In this document: positions 25,986-34,736 of the stretch, piece after piece
Numbering within the stretch: position 1 is the stretch's first letter
Layout: each line of letters opens with the position of its first letter
Source: Desulfogranum marinum
Lineage (GTDB): Bacteria > Desulfobacterota > Desulfobulbia > Desulfobulbales > Desulfobulbaceae
Assembly (NCBI RefSeq): GCF_016918565.1
Contig: NZ_JAFFQD010000020.1
Coordinates: 30,800 to 94,799, forward strand
Length of the DNA: 64,000 bases
Direction: 5' to 3'
Notes under the pieces: generated by a model
Seen by the model: only the letters and a program-made list of their open reading frames with translations
Databases searched by the model: none
Told to the model about the DNA's origin: nothing
Program-made: the position numbers and the translations under genes

Positions 25986-28077
25986 CGATGTTTACCGTTC
26001 CAACGGATTGAATGTTAATATTTGTTGTAATTTCATTATGCGAGAGGACTGCCAAGCTGGGGAAGTAACGTTCCGTCAGGCGGCGAACATGTGGTCTTAT
26101 TTGCGGGGTTACCAGTAGCGCTGGTTGCTGGCCCCCAGGGTAATTGGCAATAAGTGAACCGAGGCTGTCGAGTATTTTCTGTGCAATGGCTGGGTCCAGG
26201 GCAAGGTATGAACCGTGCTCGCGGTGCTGAACGGCTGTTTGGATAGTATCTTCTACATTTCTATCCATGGTAAGGATCGACATCGTGCCGTCATCCCGTG
26301 TATAGGCAACGGAGATCGAACGTGACAGGGCATGGCGAACATATTCCGTCAAGGTATCCGTATCCTGGGTCATGGGTGTGTAGTCAGCCATGGTTTCAAG
26401 AATCGAGCGTAGGTCTCGGATGGATACATTCTCTCGAAGAAGGTTTTGCAGGACGCGCATGATGCTGCCCAGATTAAGGATGTTGGGCACTAATTCTTCA
26501 ATCAATTTAGGATAAGTCCGAGCGAGATTGTCTATCAGGTTCTGGGTTTCCTGACGACCGAGTAGTTCATGGGCGTGTTGTTTTATAATTTCACTGATAT
26601 GGGTGGTCATAACCGTGGTGCAGTCAACCACGGTATAACCTGCTATTTGCGCCTGCTCACGTTTATCGTCGGTTATCCAGATGGCCGGCAGCTGGAAAGC
26701 GGGTTCCTGGGTGGGGATACCTTTAATGGTTTCGGTTACCATGCCTGGATCCATGGCCATACAATAGCCCGGCATCATCTCCGCGGTGGCTATTTGCACC
26801 CCTTTTAAGCTAATCGTGTACTGGTTGGGATTGAGTTGCAAATTATCTTTAATATGCACAGGAGGAACAATAAATCCGCTGGTGATGGCAAATTGTTTAC
26901 GAATGGATTGGATTCGTTGCAATAATTCCCCATCCTGTGCCGCATCGACAAAAGGGATCAAGCCGTAGCCGACTTCCAGCTCTATCAGGTCTACGTTGAG
27001 CATTTGCTCGTAGTCTTCGTCTGGCTGAACAGCCGGTTCAGGTTCTTCTATGAGTGGTTTGGCAGCGATTTCTTCTTTTTCCGCCTTGTCTATTTTGTAG
27101 GCAGTATAAGCAAGCCCCGAAGCAATGACGAGAAAAGGGAAAAAAGGCATTCCAGGTATCAGGGCAAAGGCAAGCAATATGGCAGAGACAACCCACAGGG
27201 CTTTGGAGTATCTGGTAAACTGGGCTTTCATCTCCGCCCCAAAGTCGTCCTTTCCTGCGGAGCGCGTGACCAGCATGCCTGCTGCCGTAGATATAATAAG
27301 GGCCGGGACCTGACCGACAAGACCGTCACCAATGGTCAGGATGGTGTAATTTTGGGCAGCTTCAGCCATGGGCATGCCTTTCTGGAGAATACCGATAATA
27401 AAACCGGCTCCAATATTTATCAAAGTAATGATAATCCCGGCAATGGCATCTCCACGCACAAACTTGGAGGCACCGTCCATGGCGCCATGGAAGTTGGCTT
27501 CATTGGATATTTCTTCGCGTCGATCACGGGCGGTTTGTTCATCAATGAGGCCTGCGTTGAGATCGGCATCGATGGCCATCTGCTTTCCCGGCATTGCATC
27601 AAGAGTAAAGCGCGCTGCTACTTCGGCAATACGGCCGGCACCCTTGGTGATGACCACAAAGTTAATGATGACCAAAATAATGAATATCACCAGGCCGACA
27701 ACATATGAGCCGCCGACTACGAATTGACCAAAGGATTGAATGACCGATCCGGCAGCATCCATGCCTTCGTGTCCGCGGAGCAGAATGAGACGGGTAGAGG
27801 CAACGTTTAAAGACAGGCGAAAGAGAGTGGTGGCCAGCAGGACAGATGGAAATATAGAAAATTCTACAGCTTTTTGGGTATAAAGGCTGATTATCAGAAT
27901 AAGAATTGCAATGGTAATGTTAAAGGATAGACAAAGATCCAGCATGATCGGTGGAACAGGAATGATCATCAGGGTCAAAATGCCCACCAACCCCAGCGAG
28001 GCAAGAATGTCGCTGCGTTTCAGTAGATCTTCAATTTTGAAACGGGTGATAATTGACTGGGTATTGACTGTTTCCAT
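25975..28077 (-). CDS. flhA: Flagellar export gate protein FlhA
   Basis: This is a 700-residue export-gate subunit. The N-terminal half has about eight transmembrane helices and the FHIPEP-type conserved block (FVVITKGAGRIAEVAARFTL, DAMPGKQMAIDADLNAGLI, then FHGAMDGASKFVRGDA). The C-terminal cytoplasmic domain (about 350-700) forms the docking ring for chaperone-substrate complexes. It shares one base with the flhB stop (TAATG) and overlaps flhF. Length and motifs are normal. Confidence 0.97.
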   Translation of the reverse strand: METVNTQSIITRFKIEDLLKRSDILASLGLVGILTLMIIPVPPIMLDLCLSFNITIAILILIISLYTQKAVEFSIFPSVLLATTLFRLSLNVASTRLILLRGHEGMDAAGSVIQSFGQFVVGGSYVVGLVIFIILVIINFVVITKGAGRIAEVAARFTLDAMPGKQMAIDADLNAGLIDEQTARDRREEISNEANFHGAMDGASKFVRGDAIAGIIITLINIGAGFIIGILQKGMPMAEAAQNYTILTIGDGLVGQVPALIISTAAGMLVTRSAGKDDFGAEMKAQFTRYSKALWVVSAILLAFALIPGMPFFPFLVIASGLAYTAYKIDKAEKEEIAAKPLIEEPEPAVQPDEDYEQMLNVDLIELEVGYGLIPFVDAAQDGELLQRIQSIRKQFAITSGFIVPPVHIKDNLQLNPNQYTISLKGVQIATAEMMPGYCMAMDPGMVTETIKGIPTQEPAFQLPAIWITDDKREQAQIAGYTVVDCTTVMTTHISEIIKQHAHELLGRQETQNLIDNLARTYPKLIEELVPNILNLGSIMRVLQNLLRENVSIRDLRSILETMADYTPMTQDTDTLTEYVRHALSRSISVAYTRDDGTMSILTMDRNVEDTIQTAVQHREHGSYLALDPAIAQKILDSLGSLIANYPGGQQPALLVTPQIRPHVRRLTERYFPSLAVLSHNEITTNINIQSVGTVNIDAS

Positions 28078-29147
28078 TATCTCTTATTCGCTTTTAATGA
28101 GTAGACATAAGCAAGGATCTCTGCAACTGTCTTGAACAGGTCTTCCGGTATGACTTGCCCTATGTCTACTTTTGAATGCAATAATCTTGCCACAGGAGGG
28201 TTTTCTACCAGGGGGATATCGTGTTCTCTGGCTAGTTCGCGGATCCTGGCAGCTACAAGTTGCTGACCTTTGGCTATTACCTCGGGCGCGTCCATTGTTT
28301 CGGCGTTGTATTTTATCGCGACAGCTATCCGAGTCGGGTTGGTAATGACTACATCTGCCTCTGGAACAGCCTCCATCATTCGGCTTCTGGCGAGTTGTTG
28401 CTGGATGGCACGTATTTTTGACTTGATATGCGGGTCACCATCACTTTCCTTCATTTCTTCCTTGAGTTCCTGCTTGGTCATCTTCATCTTTTCTTCCATC
28501 TCCCAACGGACAAAACCATAGTCAAGAGCAGCAAGAAAAATCATGATGGCAACTACTTTAGCAATAACCAATAACGACGTTTCACCAAGATAATCCAGAG
28601 TTGCGCTGACGTCCATCCCGCCGAGAAGGAGTGCTTCTTCAAATTTGCCTTCAACGGTTTTGTAGGCCACCCAGGCAATGAGTAAGACTTTACTCAACGA
28701 TTTGATCAGTTCAACCAGGGACTTTTTAGAGATAAAACGCCCCATACCCTTGATGGGATCGAGTTTGCTTAGGTCCGGTGTAAGCGGCTTTGCTGTCAGC
28801 AACCAACCGATCTGGAGATAGGTTGAAAAAAAACCGACCAGCAGGGCAACAGCAAAGAGGGGAGCAAGTAACATTCCGAGATGTTTGCCGAGAAAATAGG
28901 ATAACTGCATAATAGAAGGCGGCGTAATGGCATACTCTCCGCTTTTATTTAAAATCATCATTATCAGGTCTTCAATGCCTCTAAAGAAAAGAGGAGCATA
29001 GAAAAGCCAGAAAAGCAGTAAGATGGTAAAAAGAGCGGCGGTTTGTACTTCCTTACTTTGTGCGACTTGGCCTTTTTTCCTGAAATCTTCCCTTCGTTTT
29101 GCCGACGGTTCTTCTGTGCGTTCTCCGCTGGGAGTATCTTCTGCCAT
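28077..29147 (-). CDS. flhB: Flagellar export switch protein FlhB, with NPTR in place of NPTH
   Basis: This is a 356-residue export-gate protein with four transmembrane segments (about 35-210) and the cytoplasmic specificity-switch domain. The N-terminus SGERTEEPSAKRREDFRKKG is typical. The autocleavage motif, NPTH in nearly all FlhB and type III homologues, reads NPTR here at residues 270-273 (28329-28340). Asn and Pro, the bond that is cut, are kept. No ribosome binding site precedes the ATG; an orphan AGGAGG lies 558 bp upstream just after fliR, so an insertion seems to have separated the gene from its site. A free FlhB C-terminal domain is encoded at 2547-2861. Confidence 0.95.
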   Translation of the reverse strand: MAEDTPSGERTEEPSAKRREDFRKKGQVAQSKEVQTAALFTILLLFWLFYAPLFFRGIEDLIMMILNKSGEYAITPPSIMQLSYFLGKHLGMLLAPLFAVALLVGFFSTYLQIGWLLTAKPLTPDLSKLDPIKGMGRFISKKSLVELIKSLSKVLLIAWVAYKTVEGKFEEALLLGGMDVSATLDYLGETSLLVIAKVVAIMIFLAALDYGFVRWEMEEKMKMTKQELKEEMKESDGDPHIKSKIRAIQQQLARSRMMEAVPEADVVITNPTRIAVAIKYNAETMDAPEVIAKGQQLVAARIRELAREHDIPLVENPPVARLLHSKVDIGQVIPEDLFKTVAEILAYVYSLKANKR

Positions 29148-29705
29148 TATTATAAATGATGGATTGAGTCATAGTTGAGTGTTTACGAGGTAAAATGCTT
29201 GCAAATCATGCACCTGAATGAAGCGATCAAAGACTTGATAAGGCAGGGAAGCTTTGATTTTATTGATAAGCGGGAGGCAGAACAGTTATTGGAAAATAAT
29301 GAGCAGCGAGGGAAGGAACTGGACTAGGCCGAATTTCGAGTCCATATTGTGTTTGATTGTTAAATTGAATATAATTGCCACATGTTAAGCAAGGTCACTT
29401 GGGTGCGAAAATATATAACGATGTTCATTAGCTAAGAGGTATACGGCACTATCGACGTCTTCGCTGATCTATTTATGAGCCCGCTGATTTACTGCCTTTT
29501 CGCCCAATCTCTCGGAGTCTAGCGTTTACCTCGTTATATTAAAAAGAATCCTCAGAATATCAACTATATGCCTGCGGTTATTTTTTAAGCATGCCTCGGA
29601 GTCTTCGCTTACCTGACCTTGAACGAAAATTCTAGTCAATCAACAGACTCATTTATAGCTAAAAAATTTGGATCTGACGTTGACTGAACTGATGAAAAAT
29701 GCCTC
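29148..29705. other. 558-bp gap inside the export-gate operon, probable insertion
   Basis: Neighbouring genes in this operon are spaced by 0-100 bp, so the gap is exceptional. The fliR stop is embedded in TAGGAGG (29703-29708), a ribosome binding site with no start codon at the right distance, while flhB has none. Inside lie a 20-bp near-direct repeat (CTCGGAGTCTAGCGTTTACC at 29511 and its relative at 29595-29614), a 10-bp inverted repeat (ACGAGGTAAA at 29185-29194, TTTACCTCGT at 29525-29534) and a plus-strand 39-codon frame at 29208-29327 without a ribosome binding site. No transposase is recognisable. Confidence 0.6.
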
Positions 29706-30491
29706 CTAGGGAGTGTTGAAAAGGGTGAAAAATTCCATAATATTGTAGCTGAGAGTGTCAAATTCACGACGCAGTATCAAGAGCGCTGTGTTAAGTGTCA
29801 AACCAATGACAAAGAAGGCGATGCCTATGTTCATTGGAAAGGAGAGCATGAACACGTTGAGCTGGGGAAAGACACGGGAAAGGATACCAAGGACCAGATT
29901 GGAGATGAGCAACAGGGCCAATACCGGGGCACTGAATTTAACACCGAGGATAAACATCTGGCTCCCGAGGTGAGTCAGCTTCGGTACGACTTCTCCAGAG
30001 AAATCGAGATAACCTGGAGGCAGGGTAATGTATGATTCTATGATGGCCTGAAAAAAAAAGTGATGTCCATTGAGAGCGAGAAATACAAGGATGGCGAAAA
30101 TGTTGATGAACTGGCTCATTAACGAGAGTTGCTGGGTTGTCTGTGGATCAAAAATGTTGGCCGCGGCAAACCCCATTTGATAGCCGATGATAGTGCCGCC
30201 AAAGCTGACCCCGGTAAAAATAAGTTGTGCGGTCAAACCAATGAGAGCGCCAAGAATGACTTCATTAATAAATAGAATGCCGAGTTCGGTTATCGAACTG
30301 ATATTTTGGGGTGTGTGGGAAGCCATTGATGGAAAAAGGAGCAGAGCGGTGGTAACAGCAAGGCCGATTTTCATTCGAATGGCGATCTGTGAACCTGCAA
30401 AGACAGGAATGGCAGCAATCAGGGCGATAACTCTTGCGAGGCAGATGAGAAAATTTTGAAATTGATCGATCGGTATAAGCTGAATATCCAT
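29706..30491 (-). CDS. fliR: Flagellar export gate protein FliR
   Basis: This is a 261-residue polytopic export-gate protein with about six transmembrane segments. Typical strings are FLICLARVIALIAAIPVFAG, GLTAQLIFTGVSFGGTIIGY, QMGFAAANIFDP and the hydrophobic C-terminal helices LALLLISNLVLGILSRVFPQ and MLSFPMNIGIAFFVIGLTL. It follows fliQ by 96 bp. Its TAG stop overlaps an AGGAGG that no longer has a start codon after it (see the gap downstream). Confidence 0.95.
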   Translation of the reverse strand: MDIQLIPIDQFQNFLICLARVIALIAAIPVFAGSQIAIRMKIGLAVTTALLLFPSMASHTPQNISSITELGILFINEVILGALIGLTAQLIFTGVSFGGTIIGYQMGFAAANIFDPQTTQQLSLMSQFINIFAILVFLALNGHHFFFQAIIESYITLPPGYLDFSGEVVPKLTHLGSQMFILGVKFSAPVLALLLISNLVLGILSRVFPQLNVFMLSFPMNIGIAFFVIGLTLNTALLILRREFDTLSYNIMEFFTLFNTP

Positions 30492-30587
30492 AGTAGTCTG
30501 CCATCTAGCCTGGATTTCTCATAAATTGAGTGCGACATGGTTGTTGGAAAATTTTGTCGGTTCGCCCCGACATGTAGGCTCTGCTGC

Positions 30588-30860
30588 TTACCTGCCAACG
30601 GTGGCAATGTCTGCTATAATACCAGTGGTAAAAGTGATAAGCAGGTTCATTATCCAAGGGCCAAATATCAGTAGAGTTATAAAAACAGCGACAATTTTAG
30701 GAATAAAGGTCATTGTCTGCTCGTTGATTTGGGTCGCTGCCTGAAAAATACTTATTACCAGGCCCACCACCATGGCAACCAGCAGCATGGGGGCTGAGGT
30801 CAGTAAAACTGTTTCCACCGCCTTTCGTCCTATATGGACCACGGTCTCAGGAGTCAGCAT
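30588..30860 (-). CDS. fliQ: Flagellar export gate protein FliQ
   Basis: This is a 90-residue, two-helix export-gate subunit. Conserved strings are AVETVLLTSAPMLLVAMVVG, ISIFQAATQINEQTMTFIPK and IVAVFITLLIFGPWIMNLLI. AAGGA lies 8 nt before the ATG. It sits between fliP and fliR in the universal fliP-fliQ-fliR order, with which it builds the helical core of the export channel. Confidence 0.96.
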   Translation of the reverse strand: MLTPETVVHIGRKAVETVLLTSAPMLLVAMVVGLVISIFQAATQINEQTMTFIPKIVAVFITLLIFGPWIMNLLITFTTGIIADIATVGR

Positions 30861-30935
30861 TCTCTTTTCCTTGTAAGAGTTAAAGTTCGGTGTAGATTGT
30901 CGGTTTTCAGCTCTTCGCTGAAAAGGTACAAATAT

Positions 30936-31676
30936 TTAACCAAAGCTTTGCATTAACGATCCCACAACAAGCTGCCAGCCGTCAACCAGGACAAAAAGTA
31001 ATAATTTAAAAGGCAGGGAGATGACAATAGGGGGCAGCATCATCATACCCATGGACATCAGCACCGAGGCGACCAGCATGTCAATCACCAGGAAAGGAAC
31101 GTAAATCATAAATCCCATCTGAAAAGCAGTTTTTAGTTCAGAGAGCATGAAAGCGGGAATGAGCACCATGGTTGAAATATCTTTTTTCTCTTCAGGTTGC
31201 TCCTCTTGCGTAATTTCTATAAATAGCTGCAGCTCACTCTCCTGAACCTGGGAAAACATGAAGTCTCGCATAACGTCAACTGCTTCAGTCATTGCTTGCT
31301 GTTGAGTGATCTGTTTGTCCATGTATGGCTGGAGTGCTTTGTTATTAATGGCGTTTATCGCTGGAGCCATCACGAAAAACGTAAGAAACATGGCCATGCC
31401 GGTAATAATCTGGTTTGGCGGTGTATTTTGGGTGCCCATTGCCTGGCGAACAAAACCAAGCACAATGACGATCCGGGTAAACGATGTGGTCATCAGCAGA
31501 ATGCCCGGCGCAACCGAAAGGATAGTGAGCAGAAAGAGTATCTGCAGCCCGGTGGAGACTTCCTCCGGGGTTGCAGCATTGTTTACTCCGATGCTTAATG
31601 TAGGCAGATTTACCGCGGCAGCTATTTGTGCAAACAACAGCAACCAAGGAAGAAGGAAAATTACTTTATACCGCAT
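30936..31676 (-). CDS. fliP: Flagellar export gate protein FliP
   Basis: This is a 246-residue export-gate core protein with a cleavable signal peptide (VIFLLPWLLLFAQIAAA) and the family strings VAPGILLMTTSFTRIVIVLG, VRQAMGTQNTPPNQIITGMA and LIPAFMLSELKTAFQMGFMI. It overlaps the end of fliO by 16 nt. Five FliP form the pore with FliQ and FliR; FliO assists assembly. Confidence 0.97.
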   Translation of the reverse strand: MRYKVIFLLPWLLLFAQIAAAVNLPTLSIGVNNAATPEEVSTGLQILFLLTILSVAPGILLMTTSFTRIVIVLGFVRQAMGTQNTPPNQIITGMAMFLTFFVMAPAINAINNKALQPYMDKQITQQQAMTEAVDVMRDFMFSQVQESELQLFIEITQEEQPEEKKDISTMVLIPAFMLSELKTAFQMGFMIYVPFLVIDMLVASVLMSMGMMMLPPIVISLPFKLLLFVLVDGWQLVVGSLMQSFG

Positions 31677-32041
31677 TGCTTTTCCTTGAGTACTTCTTGA
31701 AATTGTCGATCCTTTGCAGATGAGGAGAGGTCGGCGAGTAAATGCATACCGTTACTGCTGATACCGATGAGCAGTTCTTTCCCCTGTACTTCAATCAAGG
31801 CAAGCGTGTTTTTAGGTACTATCGGCTTGATTTCAATAACTTTTATGTTGTTTGAGCCTGTGGTGCCATAACCGATTTTTTTCCGAACCAGTGCATACAA
31901 AATTAATATTAATCCGATGACGATAAAGAGCGCCCAGAGTGTTTTGCCAAGCATTGAGCCCATGGAATGTATTTCAGCAGCATGGGCAATAACGGGAGCC
32001 TGGAGCAGGCCGAAAGGTAAAAGTACGTACTTGCGCGGCAT
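31661..32041 (-). CDS. fliO: Flagellar assembly factor FliO
   Basis: This is a 126-residue FliO/FliZ-type protein that stabilises FliP during gate assembly. A short signal-like N-terminus (MPRKYVLLPFGLLQAPVIAH) is followed by a transmembrane helix (LWALFIVIGLILILYALVRK) and a small cytoplasmic domain with IKPIVPKNTLALIEVQGKEL, the family motif. The start is the ATG at 32039-32041, 5 bp after the fliN stop; the longer frame would extend 14 residues back into fliN. Confidence 0.85.
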   Translation of the reverse strand: MPRKYVLLPFGLLQAPVIAHAAEIHSMGSMLGKTLWALFIVIGLILILYALVRKKIGYGTTGSNNIKVIEIKPIVPKNTLALIEVQGKELLIGISSNGMHLLADLSSSAKDRQFQEVLKEKQCGIK

Positions 32042-32045
32042 ATTT

Positions 32046-32426
32046 TTAACCAAGCTGCTCCAGTCGATCACTTTGGCTGACAACCTCGGTTAGTTTAATA
32101 CCGAACTTATCGCCAACCTTAACGGCTTCTCCACGGGCGATAAGACGAGAGTTGACATAAAGATCCAAAGGATCACCGGCCAGTTTATCCAACTCAACCA
32201 CATAGCCTTCTCCCATCTGGAGCAGGTCTTTTAGAAGGATTTTGGTCCTGCCGACTTCGACTGAGACCTGAAGCGGCACATCAAAAAGAAACTCCAGGTC
32301 GCGGGTACTGTTTTTCTTTTTAGCTGCGGGTGGCGCGGTCTGTGGATCCTCCAGCAGTTCTGCCGTTTCTTCCGGTTTAAGTGTGTTGTCCGGTGCGGGA
32401 GGGTTGGGGTTTTCAGTCGTTTCCAT
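32046..32426 (-). CDS. fliN: Flagellar motor switch protein FliN
   Basis: This is a 126-residue C-ring component. An acidic, Pro-rich N-terminal 45 residues precede the SpoA domain: LEFLFDVPLQVSVEVGRTKI, LLQMGEGYVVELDKLAGDPL, DLYVNSRLIARGEAVKVGDK. The start is the ATG at 32424-32426 with GGAG 6 nt upstream, overlapping the end of fliM by 14 nt; a TTG four codons earlier overlaps further. Confidence 0.95.
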   Translation of the reverse strand: METTENPNPPAPDNTLKPEETAELLEDPQTAPPAAKKKNSTRDLEFLFDVPLQVSVEVGRTKILLKDLLQMGEGYVVELDKLAGDPLDLYVNSRLIARGEAVKVGDKFGIKLTEVVSQSDRLEQLG

Positions 32427-33444
32427 GCATATCTCCAAGTCTGCTGCTATTGTATCTTTTCGTTATGTGAAAGGCCTTCCTACCGTTTCTTTCACCGGGG
32501 ATGGCGAAAAATTTTGGCTGGTCCTCTACCACTATATGGAGCGGACGGTCCGGATCATATCCAAGGTCCAGAATATCACCTGGTTTTAACTGTAGAATGT
32601 TGCGGATGGTCATTTCCAGTAAGCCTGACCGGGCGATTACCGAACATTTCATCTCTGCAGCTTCACGGGCAAAGGAATTGGTCCAGCCATAGGCCGCCTG
32701 CGTGACTGTAACCATTTGTTTAAAGGCTTCTCTGAATGGCTCGACGGTGAGATAGGGGATGATAAAACGCATTTGTCCAGCACTCTCACCGCTTACACTG
32801 ACATTGAATGAGGCAACCAGAACTTCGGTATCTGCCTCAACTATGTTTACCAGGCGGAAGTTGTTTTCAATTTTTGTGAGACTGGGGTTGAGCTCTGTTA
32901 TCGGGTTGAAGGCCTTTTTTAAATCTTTGGTTATTCCCATCATCGTGCTCTTGAGAATGCTTATTTCAATGGGAGTAAGGGTTCTATTGGGAGTGATCGA
33001 GTCGCTGTCCACCGACGAACCAAGCATAATCTCAAGCAGGGCAAAGGCCATGGAGATATCAAAATGAAAGAGGCAACCGTATTTTAGGGGATCAGTGCTG
33101 AAAATACCGACTGCGCCTTGATTGTTCAGATCAAGCAGGCTTTGTTGAAAGGTATTGGTGGTTATTTCAGTACGTTCTACAATAAAGGATCGTTGTAGGG
33201 TGTTGGTCAGGCTGGTCCCAAAGTTTCTGGCAAACATGTCTATGATGATGTCAAAATTGGGAATACGGGACTCCCCGTCAGATGTAGCGCGGTGTTGATA
33301 GACTTGACAGAGATCCACCTCTTTAGCATGCAAAAAACGCGGAGCCTGATGGGGGGCGCTGTCAACCGAGTCGGTGGTAATATCGCCGGACTTAATCGCA
33401 ACGAGCAGGTCAGCAATTTCTTCTTTGCTTAAAATCGGTTCCAT
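32413..33444 (-). CDS. fliM: Flagellar motor switch protein FliM
   Basis: This is a 343-residue C-ring protein. The N-terminal peptide MEPILSKEEIADLLVAIKSG matches the FliM pattern, in which this segment binds phospho-CheY. The middle CheC-like domain (about 50-230) and C-terminal SpoA domain (LLEMTIRNILQLKPGDILDL) are intact. It starts 4 bp after fliL. CheY-like protein at 51643-52014 is the only response regulator in view that could dock here, but this is untested. Confidence 0.95.
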   Translation of the reverse strand: MEPILSKEEIADLLVAIKSGDITTDSVDSAPHQAPRFLHAKEVDLCQVYQHRATSDGESRIPNFDIIIDMFARNFGTSLTNTLQRSFIVERTEITTNTFQQSLLDLNNQGAVGIFSTDPLKYGCLFHFDISMAFALLEIMLGSSVDSDSITPNRTLTPIEISILKSTMMGITKDLKKAFNPITELNPSLTKIENNFRLVNIVEADTEVLVASFNVSVSGESAGQMRFIIPYLTVEPFREAFKQMVTVTQAAYGWTNSFAREAAEMKCSVIARSGLLEMTIRNILQLKPGDILDLGYDPDRPLHIVVEDQPKFFAIPGERNGRKAFHITKRYNSSRLGDMHGND

Positions 33445-33448
33445 GATG

Positions 33449-33952
33449 CTACTGGACGACGAAGTCCGTCATGTAAATGGACTTTACCTTTCCCGTTTTG
33501 AGGAAGGTGTTAATCCTGTTTTTCAGCTCAGCTTTTACTTGTTTTTTTCCCTGCAGGTCTTGTAACTCTTCAAAGGTTTTGTTGCCTATGAGCAACAAAA
33601 CGGCATCTCGAATCTGCGGCATTCTTTTGGTTGCCTCTTCAAGGACCTTTTCATTTGTCAGCTCAAGGGTAAGAGATGCTTTAACATAATGTGCCGTGTC
33701 TTCACTGATGATGTTAACAATAAATTCCTCAATGTTAATCATTGGCCCAATTTCAGCGTCATCGACTTCAGGTTGGATCATTTCCACCTGCTCGTTGGCG
33801 TCCTCTTCGGGCAGTGGGTCTTTTTTCAGGAACAGAAAATAGGCCGCTGCTCCCGCCCCCAAGAGAACAACAAGGGCTGCTGCAATGATAATGATAAGCT
33901 TTTTTTTGCCGCCACCTTCTTCTTCAGTGGTTTTGGCTTCCTGTTCTGCCAT
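33449..33952 (-). CDS. fliL: Flagellar basal-body protein FliL
   Basis: This is a 167-residue, single-pass inner-membrane protein that surrounds and supports the stator. A basic cytoplasmic N-terminus leads into a transmembrane helix (KLIIIIAAALVVLLGAGAAA). The periplasmic domain carries MINIEEFIVNIISEDTAHYV, ASLTLELTNEKVLEEATKRM and GKVKSIYMTDFVVQ. It sits between motB and fliM, as in many bacteria. Confidence 0.92.
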   Translation of the reverse strand: MAEQEAKTTEEEGGGKKKLIIIIAAALVVLLGAGAAAYFLFLKKDPLPEEDANEQVEMIQPEVDDAEIGPMINIEEFIVNIISEDTAHYVKASLTLELTNEKVLEEATKRMPQIRDAVLLLIGNKTFEELQDLQGKKQVKAELKNRINTFLKTGKVKSIYMTDFVVQ

Positions 33953-33977
33953 AAGATACGTTCCTTTACCTCAGTGA

Positions 33978-34721
33978 TTAAAAGGGAATTTTACTGGTAG
34001 GGCGATTATACTGATCAACCTTACGATTACTATTTAAAATAAACTCCACTCTTCGATTTTTACTTTTGTTTTCATCGGTGGTATTGGGAACCAGTGGGTT
34101 TGTGGCGCCATAACCGACAGCAGCCATTCGGTCGATGGAAAAAATTTGTCCCCGGTTGTAAAAACGCATTACAGATACGGCTCTGGCCACAGATATATCC
34201 CAGTTGGTGGTTGCAGCCAGGGACGTTGGCGTGTTGTCGGTATGCCCTTCGATGCGCATGGTCATGGGGAGGGGACGAACGATATCGGCTATTTTTCGCA
34301 GCAGCGGATACGAAGACGGATTCAGGCTGGTTTTTCCCTTGTCAAAGAGGACAGAGTCATTGATACGGAGAACGATGGAATCGTCATCCCTTTGTACTGC
34401 TTCTACCTCGTCCATGAGTTTTGTCAATTCCAGGTCATTTTTGATCTTTTTGAAATAGGTTATTTTGGTTTCTCTGGGAATGGGGGTGAACTTTGATTCA
34501 GGTGGTGACTGAATGACAGGGATAGAGAACTTTTTAGGCGCTGCTGTGGTTCTCCAGCCAAAGGAATCTTTTATCGATGATTTGGCCTGGACAAATTTAA
34601 TCGGATCCATGCTGGCCATGGAGAGCAGAAGTACAAAAAAGGTAAGGAGCAGGGTAACGAGGTCACTGAAGGTCACCATCCACTCTGGAACACCTTGTGG
34701 ACATTCCTGTTTTTTTGCCAT
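33978..34721 (-). CDS. motB: Flagellar stator protein MotB
   Basis: This is a 247-residue stator subunit. The single transmembrane helix EWMVTFSDLVTLLLTFFVLL holds the ion-binding Asp (FSD, residue 20). The C-terminal OmpA-like domain (about 110-225) has MRIEGHTDNTPTS for peptidoglycan anchoring. It follows motA by 15 bp. The residues around the Asp alone do not let me decide between proton and sodium coupling. Confidence 0.95.
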   Translation of the reverse strand: MAKKQECPQGVPEWMVTFSDLVTLLLTFFVLLLSMASMDPIKFVQAKSSIKDSFGWRTTAAPKKFSIPVIQSPPESKFTPIPRETKITYFKKIKNDLELTKLMDEVEAVQRDDDSIVLRINDSVLFDKGKTSLNPSSYPLLRKIADIVRPLPMTMRIEGHTDNTPTSLAATTNWDISVARAVSVMRFYNRGQIFSIDRMAAVGYGATNPLVPNTTDENKSKNRRVEFILNSNRKVDQYNRPTSKIPF

Positions 34722-34736
34722 GATTCGTCCCGTATT

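Noticed and set aside
27004..27708. A 234-codon plus-strand frame
   Set aside because: It is entirely antisense to flhA, which has clear motifs over the same bases; the frame has no ribosome binding site and no recognisable domain.
29208..29327. A 39-codon plus-strand frame (MHLNEAIKDLIRQG...) in the fliR-flhB gap
   Set aside because: The composition looks protein-like, but it lacks a ribosome binding site and promoter and is opposite to the operon; not enough to call a gene.
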